Of a stretch of 29,454 nt of DNA, positions 14,580-23,271 are shown in pieces. The notes under the pieces are model-generated. The model worked only from the letters and a program-made list of their open reading frames with translations. It was not told the DNA's origin and made no database searches. The translations under genes and the position numbers were made by a program. This DNA comes from CAZRUA01 sp964603125. Lineage in GTDB: Bacteria; Bacteroidota; Bacteroidia; B-17B0; Aurantibacillaceae. The stretch covers positions 1 through 29,454 of the forward strand of contig CAZRUA010000040.1 of the NCBI GenBank assembly GCA_964603125.1. The letters run 5' to 3'. Numbering within the stretch: position 1 is the stretch's first letter; each line of letters begins with the position of its first letter.

Positions 14580-15845
14580 TTACTTCCCTTGATTTAACGA
14601 TTCAATATTTTCTTTGGCCAAGAAAATGACTATTTCCTTACCTTCACTAATTTCAGATTTTTCATCAATTAAGTTCCACATTCTAATCTGCTGTTCACTT
14701 ACTTTATATTTTTCAGCAAGCAGTTTAATGGTTTCACCACGCAATACTTTATGGATTAAACCACCATTATTATCGATTTTAGATTTACTTAATGTATCCG
14801 ACAAATTAAAATATTGCGTTGAATCTAAACTTAAATTACTCTTTAACATTTCGCTTTCCAATTCATCATAACTCGATTCCAAGAATTTTTTGGTAGGAAA
14901 AACAATTGTATACTTTTTATGCGTTGGGTTAGAAAGTTTATTTTTGCGCAACCAAGGATTAAACAACTGCATTATTTTGTAAGTGTATCCCTTTTGAATA
15001 GCATAATCAACCAAGTTATTTATTGTTGAGTCTGTTTGAATTTTAACCAAAGGAACTTGGCTATATAAATCACGTTTACGAATAACGAAACCAAATTTCT
15101 TTGGATTTGTCATAATGGTTTTTATAGCTAAAATTCTATAAACATATCTCGATGTTTCATCGTTTAATTGCAAATCATAATAAGCACTTACTTTTTGTTT
15201 TTTTAATTGAGACTCAATTCCACCCATACCTAAATTATAAGAAGCTGCTGCTAAAGTCCAATTGTTAAACATTTTGTGTGCATCTAAAAAATATTGACAA
15301 GCTGCTTCTGTGCTTTTTTCAACGTTGTATCTCTCATCAACTTCATCATTTATTTCTAAACCATAATTTAAAGCAGTAGGCTCAATTAATTGCCAAAAAC
15401 CAGTTGCGCCTTGAGGCGAAACAGCATTAGTTAAATGACTTTCAATAATTGCAATGTATTTAAAATCATCAGGCACATTATACTTTTTTAGTATAGGTTC
15501 AATAATTGGGAACCATCTATTTGCTCGTTTAAATAACAATAAAGAGTTACTATGCCAAAAACCATTGGTTAACAATTCTCTATCTAAACTCTCTTTAATA
15601 CTAAAGTCAGAATGCGGTACTGTTTCACCGGCAAAATTTAAATTAGCTGGAATTAAAAAACTACCCACTTTATAATTTGCATCAATATAATCTTGATACA
15701 TTTTATCGGAAGTTGAATTAGAATATGAAAATGAAAACAATTTAATCAAAAAAGACAATAATAAAATAGCGCTAAAAGAAATAGCAATACTCTTAAATTG
15801 AGCTTTTTTAGGCAATAACTGAATTATTTTTTGTTTCCAATTCAT
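14580..15845 (-). CDS. MltD-like lytic transglycosylase with LysM
   Basis: An envelope enzyme predicted to cleave peptidoglycan glycan strands to 1,6-anhydro products. It has a membrane anchor or uncleaved signal at about 18-38, a family-1 SLT domain at about 110-255 and a C-terminal LysM at about 363-410 (HKVLRGETIKLLAEKY). The SLT hallmarks are the catalytic Glu135 in IAIIESHLTN, SPQGATGFWQLIEPTA and AAASYNLGMGGI. The length of 421 fits the MltD type with one LysM. It starts 21 bases after the WecA-like gene and ends six bases before uvrA. Placement between polysaccharide and repair genes suggests a shared transcript, not a shared pathway. Confidence 0.93.
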   Translation of the reverse strand: MNWKQKIIQLLPKKAQFKSIAISFSAILLLSFLIKLFSFSYSNSTSDKMYQDYIDANYKVGSFLIPANLNFAGETVPHSDFSIKESLDRELLTNGFWHSNSLLLFKRANRWFPIIEPILKKYNVPDDFKYIAIIESHLTNAVSPQGATGFWQLIEPTALNYGLEINDEVDERYNVEKSTEAACQYFLDAHKMFNNWTLAAASYNLGMGGIESQLKKQKVSAYYDLQLNDETSRYVYRILAIKTIMTNPKKFGFVIRKRDLYSQVPLVKIQTDSTINNLVDYAIQKGYTYKIMQLFNPWLRKNKLSNPTHKKYTIVFPTKKFLESSYDELESEMLKSNLSLDSTQYFNLSDTLSKSKIDNNGGLIHKVLRGETIKLLAEKYKVSEQQIRMWNLIDEKSEISEGKEIVIFLAKENIESLNQGK

Positions 15846-15866
15846 GAATAAATACAGGTAAAATAA

Positions 15867-16955
15867 TTATTTCTTCACTCGAAAGTGAGTTAAAGAAAAA
15901 AGAGAAACAAAAGTAACAAATGGAAAAATAGCAAATAACAGAGCGTTTGACCATTCGAAAACGTTAGCTTTAGATATTAAGTAAGCTGAATAACAGCCTA
16001 TACCCGTTAATAAAACAAATAAAATAGCTACACGTTTTTCGGTTACACCGTTAAAAAACAAATGGTGTGTTGTATGATCTTTACCCCCAACAAATGGTGA
16101 TTTACCTTTACTTAACCTATTAATTACAACTGTGGTTGTATCGGTTAAAGGAATCACAAAAACATTAATCACAACTAAAATACTTTTTAATACACTTGAT
16201 AGAGGTAAGTTAATCTCATTTATGGTTGTTATATTCCAACAATACTCAATACCAATCATAGCTAAAAAAACACCTAAAAACTGACTCCCGGTATCACCCA
16301 TAAACATGCGAGAAGGGTGCCAATTATAAACTAAAAAGCCACACAAAGCTCCTAAAAGAGCCAAAGCCAAAATTGGTAGAGGGGTTAATGCAGTACCATT
16401 AATTATAGAATATCCAATAGCAAATGTTAAAATAACAGAGCTTACCAACGAAGTAATTCCATCCATATTATCCAACATGTTAATAGAATTCATCAAACCA
16501 ATAACCCACAAAATAGTTAATGAGTAATTCAAGAACTCACTGCCAAAACATGAGATTTTTGTACCCGTTAAAAGCAAAATTAAACCGCAACCAAATTGAG
16601 TAACAAATTTTAAAATAGGTTTAGTATCAAAAGCATCATCAGCTAATCCCATAATAAAAGCAATGTTAACGGCAGCAAAAATTCCAAGTAATTTTCTATT
16701 TGAAAAAACAAACTCTTGATGTGGTAATAATATTTCGAGGAGAATAAAGGCAATTAAAAAAATAACAAAAAAAGAAATTCCTCCTAAGGCTGGCTTAACA
16801 GTTGGACTCCATCTAATTTGCATTTCAGGATTGTTACGTATACCTAAAGTACGAGCCAATCTTAAAAAGATTGAATTAATTAAAATCGAAAAAATTACAC
16901 ATCCTGAAAATAGTAATATGTAATACAATGGAATATTATCTATTGGCGTCGGCAT
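15867..16955 (-). CDS. WecA/MraY-type polyprenyl-phosphate sugar-1-phosphate transferase
   Basis: A polytopic inner-membrane enzyme (362 residues, about 10-11 helices) that moves a sugar-1-phosphate, commonly GlcNAc-1-P, from a UDP-sugar to undecaprenyl phosphate, starting polysaccharide synthesis. The family motifs are all present: GLADDAFD (103-110), SINMLDNMDG (157-166), MFMGDTGSQFLG (217-228) and the loop GGKDHTTHHL (290-299). It is closer to WecA/WbpL/TagO than to MraY in the DHTTHHL loop. It begins at the base after the rfbC stop. Position next to rfbC, wzc and wza points to exopolysaccharide or O-antigen initiation; the exact donor sugar is not predictable. Confidence 0.93.
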   Translation of the reverse strand: MPTPIDNIPLYYILLFSGCVIFSILINSIFLRLARTLGIRNNPEMQIRWSPTVKPALGGISFFVIFLIAFILLEILLPHQEFVFSNRKLLGIFAAVNIAFIMGLADDAFDTKPILKFVTQFGCGLILLLTGTKISCFGSEFLNYSLTILWVIGLMNSINMLDNMDGITSLVSSVILTFAIGYSIINGTALTPLPILALALLGALCGFLVYNWHPSRMFMGDTGSQFLGVFLAMIGIEYCWNITTINEINLPLSSVLKSILVVINVFVIPLTDTTTVVINRLSKGKSPFVGGKDHTTHHLFFNGVTEKRVAILFVLLTGIGCYSAYLISKANVFEWSNALLFAIFPFVTFVSLFSLTHFRVKK

Positions 16956-17495
16956 CTAAAATGGAGATTTTAAATTACTAAATTCAACTCCTAATTTATC
17001 CTTATCCGATAAAATTGGATTTTCGATTCGCCAATCAATATTTAAATCTTTATCATTCCATAGCAAACAGCCTTCACTGTCTTTATTGTAATAATTAGTA
17101 CACTTATACTGAAAAATTGTGCTATCAATTAAAGTTGAAAAACCATGTGCAAAACCAGGTGGTATCCACAGCATTGTTTTATTCTCAGCAGTTAACTCAA
17201 TGCTAAACACTTTTCCAAACGTTTTAGATTTAGTTCTAATATCAACAACTACATCCAAAACACTTCCATTAATAACTCTTACCAATTTACCTTGTGAAAA
17301 AGGTGGTGCTTGAAAATGCAATCCTCGCAGAACACCCGCATTTGACATGGATTGATTATCTTGAACAAAAACTAAATCAGATATTTTTGAAAACTCTTTT
17401 TGATTAAAACTTTCGTAAAAATAACCTCTTTCATCGCCGAAAACCTTTGGCTTAATTATAAATAAATCTTGTATTTCGGTTTCAATAAATTCCAT
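16956..17495 (-). CDS. rfbC: dTDP-4-dehydrorhamnose 3,5-epimerase
   Basis: Third step of dTDP-L-rhamnose synthesis: double epimerisation of the 4-keto-6-deoxy sugar. A 179-residue cupin of normal length with DERGYFYESF, the catalytic His in LRGLHFQ, KLVRVINGSVLDVVVDIR and the WIPPGFAHGF strand. RfbA, RfbB and RfbD are not in this window, so they are elsewhere or the enzyme serves another 3,5-epimerisation. ATG overlaps the wzc stop as TAATG and the gene abuts the WecA-like gene. It indicates a rhamnose-type deoxysugar in the polymer. Confidence 0.95.
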   Translation of the reverse strand: MEFIETEIQDLFIIKPKVFGDERGYFYESFNQKEFSKISDLVFVQDNQSMSNAGVLRGLHFQAPPFSQGKLVRVINGSVLDVVVDIRTKSKTFGKVFSIELTAENKTMLWIPPGFAHGFSTLIDSTIFQYKCTNYYNKDSEGCLLWNDKDLNIDWRIENPILSDKDKLGVEFSNLKSPF

Positions 17496-19963
17496 TAACT
17501 TGTTTGTATTTTCTTTCTTTTAACTAAAAAACCCTTTTTCTTATCAATTTGTTCTTCGTAATAGCCGTATCCTTTTCCGTAACCATATCCATAACCGTAG
17601 CCATAACCATAATTATATCCATATGTTTTGCGATTAACATCCACTCCATTTAAAACTACAGATAGTTTAGAAATATTATTCTCATTTTGCAATCTATCTA
17701 ATATTTGAATGAAATTCCTTCTCGAATAATCGGCTCTGAAAACATAGATTGGATAATCCGCCTTTTGAATCATTGCAACTCCATCGGTTACTAAGCCTAC
17801 TGGAGGATTATCAATAATAATTATATCATATAATTGTTTTAATTCTTCTAAAACAGAATCCATGCGTTTACTAATTATCAACTCCGAAGGATTTGGTGGA
17901 ATTGGACCCGCAGTTATGAAATCTAAATTACTTAAACTACTTTTTTGAACGCAATCATTGATTGTATCTTTCTCAATTAAAAGTGTGCTCATTCCCTTTT
18001 CATTATTTGCACCAAAACCACGATGGATTTTAGGTTTTCGCATATCCAAATCTATAATAATTACTTTTTTACCCGAAAACGCTATAATACCAGCTAAATT
18101 AAGAGCTACAAAGGTTTTCCCTTCTCCCGAGATTGTTGAAGTTAATGCAATAATTTTTGCGCCTGGCTCATTTGATATAAACTGTAAATTGGTTCTAATC
18201 GACCTAAATGCTTCTGCAATTAATGATTTCGGGTTTTTATCAACTACCAATTGAGAAACGGGTATATCTCTATCATAACGTGGAACAATTCCTAATATAC
18301 TAACGTTAGCTTGAGTTTGTTTTGTTATTTCATTTAACGAATTAATTTGATCATGAAAAAAGTAACGAATAATAATTAAAATAACACTAATAAGTAAAGC
18401 ACTCAAAATAGCTACAATAATTGTGAATCTTTTGCTTGGTGAAACATGAACTAAACTTGCAACAGCTTTTTCTAAAACTAAAGTTTGTGTTACAAAACCC
18501 GCCTTAGAAATACTAAACTCCGTTTTCTTCTCTAAAAGCAAAGTATAATACTTTTCGTTTATTGTGAACATGCGCATTAAACGTGCATACTCTAAATCCT
18601 TTTCGGGTTGATTAGAGAATTTACCAGTTATTACACTTACTTTTTCTTGTATATTACCTAGCTTGCTATCCAAATTAGAACGCATAGCATGTATACTTTT
18701 AACCAATAAAGAACGCTGAGCATCAATTTGAAAATTAATATTTTTAATTGCGTCATTATCCACTGTTACTTGCTGTAATAGCTCTTCCTTGTTCATTAAT
18801 AATTCTTGCAGCTTGCCAGCAATACTCTTTACTGCTTCAGCTCCTTCGATTCCAGCAACAACAGAAATTAAAGAATAAGAATCGATTGATTTGGCAGGGT
18901 TGTTAATGTCTTTTTCAATCTGAGTCAAAATTTTAGCATCCAATTCCAATTTCAGTAACTGATCTTCGAGTGAACTTTGTTTCATCAAACTACTTTGAAC
19001 AACTGCTGAATTAGTGTTATAATCGTTATTTTTCCTAAAATTTTCTAATGTATTCTCACTAGTTTTTAAATCTCCAAAAACACTTGCCAATTGTTCATCA
19101 ATAAATCCAATAATATTTTTCGAACTTTCACTTTCTCTTTCAACATCATAAACTTGAAATTCAGTTGCAATACTATTTACTACATCAGCAGCTTTAAAAG
19201 GATTATAATCCTTCATAACTATACTGATGGTTTTAGCTTGCTCATTTAAAAGTTTAACTTCCAATTTAGATTGAATAGACGCTACGATGTCATTTTCATC
19301 ATGACGCATCATGTAAATCTTATTTAGACTTTTAATCTCCTTCCACCAAGATTTCTTATCAATCGTTGGGTTTGGAAAAATTTTAAAATTAAAGCCATTG
19401 CTAGTAGTTAATTTATTCAGCAAAAATGGCACTTTCTTCTCTGAGCCTTCTGGTCCATAAGAAATGTAACCACCATTTTCATTTTCAAAATTAACGTTGA
19501 TTCTTGCGTTATAAAGCGAATTATCCTTTATATCTATTTCGGCATAAAAGGGAGATCCTGTATACAACTCATTCGATTTAAAAGTTCCTTCGTTAAAATA
19601 GCTTACAAATAAGTCCATTTTATTTACAACACGTTTTAAAAAAACTGTTGATTTTAAAACCTCAATAGATTTTGCTAAACCATTTTCACCTTCTTGAAAA
19701 TTAGAATTCACTAAGATATTTTCCGCTTCATTCTTAGTATTAACTTGGATTGTAGCTCTTGATTGATAAATTCTAGGAGTGTATCTAAGATAAATAAATG
19801 CTAAACTTGAAGAAATGATAAAGAACAATATCACCCAATATATACTTCTTCGCGCAATATGAATAAACAAACCTAACTCAAATTCACTACTAAACTTGGT
19901 TATACGTTCTTTATAACGATCAAAATTTTGATTGGTAGTTCCTAAATCGTCTTGATTAAGCAT
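17495..19963 (-). CDS. Wzc-like polysaccharide co-polymerase with BY-kinase domain
   Basis: An inner-membrane tyrosine autokinase that controls polymer length and export. The Wzz domain is bracketed by helices at about 41-60 and 512-533, with a periplasmic coiled coil at about 280-480 between. The cytoplasmic kinase (about 550-775) has Walker A ISGEGKT (611-617), Walker A' VIIIDLDMRKPK (634-645) and Walker B DIIIIDNPP (713-721). The C-terminal Tyr cluster is a striking YG-type repeat (781-802, 11 Tyr in 22 residues), the expected autophosphorylation tail, followed by a basic end (KKKGFLVKRKK). Synonymous codons vary through the repeat, so it is maintained as peptide, not as a DNA slippage tract. 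It is coupled to wza and rfbC by TAATG overlaps. Confidence 0.95.
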   Translation of the reverse strand: MLNQDDLGTTNQNFDRYKERITKFSSEFELGLFIHIARRSIYWVILFFIISSSLAFIYLRYTPRIYQSRATIQVNTKNEAENILVNSNFQEGENGLAKSIEVLKSTVFLKRVVNKMDLFVSYFNEGTFKSNELYTGSPFYAEIDIKDNSLYNARINVNFENENGGYISYGPEGSEKKVPFLLNKLTTSNGFNFKIFPNPTIDKKSWWKEIKSLNKIYMMRHDENDIVASIQSKLEVKLLNEQAKTISIVMKDYNPFKAADVVNSIATEFQVYDVERESESSKNIIGFIDEQLASVFGDLKTSENTLENFRKNNDYNTNSAVVQSSLMKQSSLEDQLLKLELDAKILTQIEKDINNPAKSIDSYSLISVVAGIEGAEAVKSIAGKLQELLMNKEELLQQVTVDNDAIKNINFQIDAQRSLLVKSIHAMRSNLDSKLGNIQEKVSVITGKFSNQPEKDLEYARLMRMFTINEKYYTLLLEKKTEFSISKAGFVTQTLVLEKAVASLVHVSPSKRFTIIVAILSALLISVILIIIRYFFHDQINSLNEITKQTQANVSILGIVPRYDRDIPVSQLVVDKNPKSLIAEAFRSIRTNLQFISNEPGAKIIALTSTISGEGKTFVALNLAGIIAFSGKKVIIIDLDMRKPKIHRGFGANNEKGMSTLLIEKDTINDCVQKSSLSNLDFITAGPIPPNPSELIISKRMDSVLEELKQLYDIIIIDNPPVGLVTDGVAMIQKADYPIYVFRADYSRRNFIQILDRLQNENNISKLSVVLNGVDVNRKTYGYNYGYGYGYGYGYGKGYGYYEEQIDKKKGFLVKRKKIQTS

Positions 19964-20703
19964 TATTTTTTAATAAAGTTGTATATAAGTAAGGTAGTAC
20001 TTAAAATTGAAATGTAAGGTAAAACCTCGGCAGCTAGTCGCTGTGCGAATTTAACCCTTGACTCAACATAAATAATATCATTTGCTTGAACAATACTATT
20101 TCCTGCTGGCAAACCTTCTATAACAGACAAATCCAGTAAATACACTTTTGGAGTTGGTCCTGAATTTCGCACAAGTTTTATTTTATAAGCCTTTCCATCA
20201 TCAGTTATACCGCCAGCCAAGGCTAAAGCTTCCAAAACAGTTGTATTATTATTATTAATAGGAACAACCTTTGCAGCCCCACCGCTTCCTGGAAAAACCG
20301 TTATTCTCTTATTGCTAATTTTCAAAGTAACATAAGGATTTTTATAGTACTTGCTATACTTATCCTCTAACATAATTTCAACTTCACGTAAAGTCAACCC
20401 TGCCACTTTTACATAACCTAACAATGGTAGTTTAAGGTTACCATTTTTATCAACTGTTTCATCTATATTACTGTTAAACAACTGACCATTAGCTGTTAAA
20501 TCAATCATTTTAAAACCATCGTTTGTAAACAAACGAAACACAATTGCATCATTACTCGAAACTTTATAATCATCATAACGCATAGAATCCACAATTTTTT
20601 CATAAGTATAATTTTTTGGAGTTTTCAGCATCAAATTTGGTCGCAAAGTTCTGCAAGATGAAAACAAAGCAACAACAGCAATTAAATATAACAGTTTACG
20701 CAT
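19963..20703 (-). CDS. Wza-like polysaccharide export lipoprotein
   Basis: The outer-membrane polysaccharide exporter subunit, partner of Wzc. A 246-residue lipoprotein: MRKLLYLIAVVALFSSC with Cys17, a Poly_export domain (about 40-130; YDDYKVSSNDAIVFRLF, LPLLGYVKVAGLTLREVE), an SLBB-type domain (about 130-215; VTVFPGSGGAAKVVPINNNN, ALAGGIT, VQANDIIYVES) and a C-terminal hydrophobic helix (about 226-243). It is shorter than E. coli Wza (about 380) because it has fewer SLBB repeats, which is common in Bacteroidota. It is the first gene of the polysaccharide run and has a clear -7 promoter motif upstream. Confidence 0.94.
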   Translation of the reverse strand: MRKLLYLIAVVALFSSCRTLRPNLMLKTPKNYTYEKIVDSMRYDDYKVSSNDAIVFRLFTNDGFKMIDLTANGQLFNSNIDETVDKNGNLKLPLLGYVKVAGLTLREVEIMLEDKYSKYYKNPYVTLKISNKRITVFPGSGGAAKVVPINNNNTTVLEALALAGGITDDGKAYKIKLVRNSGPTPKVYLLDLSVIEGLPAGNSIVQANDIIYVESRVKFAQRLAAEVLPYISILSTTLLIYNFIKK

Positions 20704-20704
20704 A

Positions 20705-20720
20705 GGTTATTTTTGTAACC
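20705..20720. promoter_or_regulatory. Inverted repeat between promoter and wza start
   Basis: GGTTA-TTTTTG-TAACC, 5-base arms and a 6-base spacer, ends one base before the wza start codon and begins two bases after the -7 element. It could be an operator over the start site or a leader hairpin covering the translation start. Confidence 0.35.
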
Positions 20721-20722
20721 TT

Positions 20723-20730
20723 CAAATATA
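20723..20730 (-). promoter_or_regulatory. -7 promoter element of the polysaccharide gene run
   Basis: Minus-strand TATATTTG fits TAnnTTTG exactly and lies 19 bases upstream of the wza ATG. No -33 TTTG is apparent at usual spacing. It probably drives wza, wzc, rfbC and downstream genes. Confidence 0.6.
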
Positions 20731-20782
20731 CTAATAATTACTATAATTATTGGGTGATTTTTAGCCTTTTTTAGCTGATAAT

Positions 20783-21934
20783 TTATTTATAAATTGACCT
20801 AACAGAATCACGTAAATTATAGCGAGAACTCATCACTTCACCATAGGCACCTGCACTTCTAATTGCTATAAAATCGCCTCTTTTTAGTTTAGGCAACTCA
20901 ACGGCCTTGCCAAAACAATCTGAGCTTTCGCAAATGGGCCCAACCACATCATATTTTGAGTCGTTTTTTTCTTCTAATGTGGTAACTTTCTCGATTTTAT
21001 GGAAAGCTTGATAAAGCGCGGGTCGAATTAATTCTGTCATACCCGCATCTAAAATGGCAAAGTTTGTATTAATACCTTCCTTTATGTAAAGTACCTTTGA
21101 AATTAAACTACCGCATTGAGCAACAATACTTCTTCCCAATTCAAAATGAATTTCTTGATTATTTTTTACTTCTAAAAAGTCATTAAAAAGTTTAAAATAG
21201 GCTTCAAAGTCGCAAATTGCATGAGAATCAGGTTCTTTATAATTAATACCTAAGCCACCTCCTACATTAATATGTTTAAAGAAAATTTGCTTTGAATTAA
21301 ACCAACTTTGAATTTCATTTACTCGAATACAAAGATTTTTGAATGAACTTAAATCTAAAATTTGCGAACCAATATGAAAATGTAAACCTTCAAGAGATAT
21401 ATTTGACAAGCCTTTCAGCTCATTCAAAACAGTCTCAAATTCATAGGGATTAATTCCAAACTTATTCTCTTCCAATCCTGTAGTTATGTATTTGTGCGTA
21501 TTTGCATTAACATTTGGATTAACACGCAGTGCCACTCGAGCTATTTTATTTTTAGCTTTTGCCAGTTCGTCAATAACTCTAAGCTCCGGTATACTTTCGC
21601 AATTAAAGCTAAAAATGTTATTCTCTAAAGCAATGTTAATCTCTCTATCACTTTTACCAACACCAGCAAATGCAATAGATTCAGAGGAAAAACCATTTTC
21701 CAAAGCACACAAAATTTCATTTCCACTCACGCAATCTGCTCCTAAACCATGTTGTTTTATTACCTGCAAAATTTGCGGATTAGAATTTGCTTTTAACGCA
21801 TAATGAACGTGATAATTGTACTTTTTAGAATACTCAACTACTTTTTTTAATGTTTGATTTAATAAAGACAAATCATAAAAATAAAAAGGAGTTTCTGTGC
21901 GTTGAAACAAGGAAATATGTTGATTTAACGACAT
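20783..21934 (-). CDS. lysA: Diaminopimelate decarboxylase
   Basis: Last step of lysine synthesis: PLP-dependent decarboxylation of meso-diaminopimelate. A 383-residue alanine-racemase-fold protein with the PLP lysine K48 in YALKAN, the GLHFHIGSQ segment, GGGLGINY and the phosphate-site region FELGRSIVAQCG. CESSDCFG near the C-terminus supplies the Cys and Glu that contact substrate across the dimer. At 383 residues it is slightly shorter than E. coli LysA (420) but typical for Bacteroidota. It starts three bases after the lysC stop, so the first and last enzymes of the lysine branch are co-transcribed. Confidence 0.97.
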   Translation of the reverse strand: MSLNQHISLFQRTETPFYFYDLSLLNQTLKKVVEYSKKYNYHVHYALKANSNPQILQVIKQHGLGADCVSGNEILCALENGFSSESIAFAGVGKSDREINIALENNIFSFNCESIPELRVIDELAKAKNKIARVALRVNPNVNANTHKYITTGLEENKFGINPYEFETVLNELKGLSNISLEGLHFHIGSQILDLSSFKNLCIRVNEIQSWFNSKQIFFKHINVGGGLGINYKEPDSHAICDFEAYFKLFNDFLEVKNNQEIHFELGRSIVAQCGSLISKVLYIKEGINTNFAILDAGMTELIRPALYQAFHKIEKVTTLEEKNDSKYDVVGPICESSDCFGKAVELPKLKRGDFIAIRSAGAYGEVMSSRYNLRDSVRSIYK

Positions 21935-21937
21935 AGA

Positions 21938-23254
21938 TTAGTAATTAAATAAGCCTTTGTTCAAAGCAACTAGGGCTGCCTTTTTGAATTCAGAATTAAC
22001 CAAAACAGACATATTGTTCTCACTTCCTCCATAAGAAATCATACGAATTGGAATATCTTTTAAGGCTTCAAAAACCTTTTGAGCGTAACCTTTCTTATCC
22101 ATTCCAAAATCGCCAACAATACAAATAATAGTTTGATTTTCATCGACTTCAATTTTAGCAAAGGTTTCTAATTCTTCTTTAATATATTTTAAAAACTTTG
22201 TCGAATCAATAGTTAAAGAAACAGCTACCTCTGATGTAGTAATCATATCAATTGGTGTTTTAAATCGTTCAAACACTTCGAAAACTGAACGTAAAAAACC
22301 GTAAGCTAAAAGCATTCGATCGCTTTTAATATTAATTGCTGTAATACCATCTTTAGCTGCAACTGCCTTAATTCCTTGGCTTGAACTACTTTCGGAAATT
22401 ATTGTCCCTAAAGCTTCAGGTTGCATTGTGTTAAGTAAACGAACGGGTATATTTCTTTTTTGTGCTGGTAAAATACACGTTGGGTGCAAGATTTTAGCTC
22501 CAAAATAAGCTAACTCGGCTGCTTCATTAAAAGTAAGTTCGTGTATTGGGTGAGTTTTATCAACCACACGAGGGTCGTTATTATGCATGCCATCAATATC
22601 GGTCCATATTTGAACCTCCTTAGCTCTTATTGCTGCACCTATCAAAGAAGCTGTATAATCACTTCCTCCACGTTTTAAATTATCAATTTCACCAAACGAA
22701 TTTCTACAAATGTAACCTTGAGTAATAAACAGAATATCTTCACCATGCTTATTTAATTCTTCTTGCAAGTTTCGTTCGATATAATCTAAATCAGGTTCCT
22801 CATTTTCATCAATTCGCATAAAATTTAAAGCCGGAAGCAAAACGGATTTCACATTACTTTCCTGCAAATGAAAATGAAACAAAGCTGTACTCAAAAGTTC
22901 TCCTTGTGCCAGAATAGCCTTCTCTTCCATACTGGTGAACATATCGAGAGTAAAACTTTTTATAAAACTAAAATGAGATTTTATTAATTCAGTACCTTTT
23001 GAAATAAACTCTTCCGCTTCAAAAAGCTCTTTAACTACTTGTAAGTATTTTTTCTCTAAATCGTTTATTTTAGCGTTAGCCTCATCTGTTTTCTTTAAAT
23101 ATAATAATGATGAGATTTCAACTAAAGCATTGGTAGTACCGCTCATTGCCGATAAAACAACAATTTTCTCGTCGCGGTTTACAACCAACTTTTTTAATTC
23201 CTTAATACGCTGTGGAGTTCCAACACTTGTTCCTCCAAATTTTAAAATAAGCAT
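21938..23254 (-). CDS. lysC: Aspartate kinase (monofunctional)
   Basis: Phosphorylates aspartate, the entry to the lysine, threonine and methionine pathway. The kinase domain (about 1-290) has KFGGTSVG (4-11), the phosphate-binding SAMSGTTNAL, FITQGYICRN, LKRGGSDYTASLIGA and WTDIDGMHNNDPRVV. Tandem ACT domains occupy about 300-438 (GITAINIKSDRMLLAYG, TIICIVGDFGMDKKG), as needed for feedback control by lysine. There is no homoserine dehydrogenase fusion. Pairing with lysA suggests a lysine-sensitive isozyme, although no lysine riboswitch is seen upstream: only 17 bases separate it from the methyltransferase gene. Confidence 0.97.
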   Translation of the reverse strand: MLILKFGGTSVGTPQRIKELKKLVVNRDEKIVVLSAMSGTTNALVEISSLLYLKKTDEANAKINDLEKKYLQVVKELFEAEEFISKGTELIKSHFSFIKSFTLDMFTSMEEKAILAQGELLSTALFHFHLQESNVKSVLLPALNFMRIDENEEPDLDYIERNLQEELNKHGEDILFITQGYICRNSFGEIDNLKRGGSDYTASLIGAAIRAKEVQIWTDIDGMHNNDPRVVDKTHPIHELTFNEAAELAYFGAKILHPTCILPAQKRNIPVRLLNTMQPEALGTIISESSSSQGIKAVAAKDGITAINIKSDRMLLAYGFLRSVFEVFERFKTPIDMITTSEVAVSLTIDSTKFLKYIKEELETFAKIEVDENQTIICIVGDFGMDKKGYAQKVFEALKDIPIRMISYGGSENNMSVLVNSEFKKAALVALNKGLFNY

Positions 23255-23271
23255 TGTAGAAAAAATAATGA

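Noticed and set aside
17558..17623. Tandem DNA repeat (microsatellite) in the wzc tail.
   Set aside because: The peptide repeats but synonymous codons differ from unit to unit, so there is no simple DNA repeat prone to slippage.
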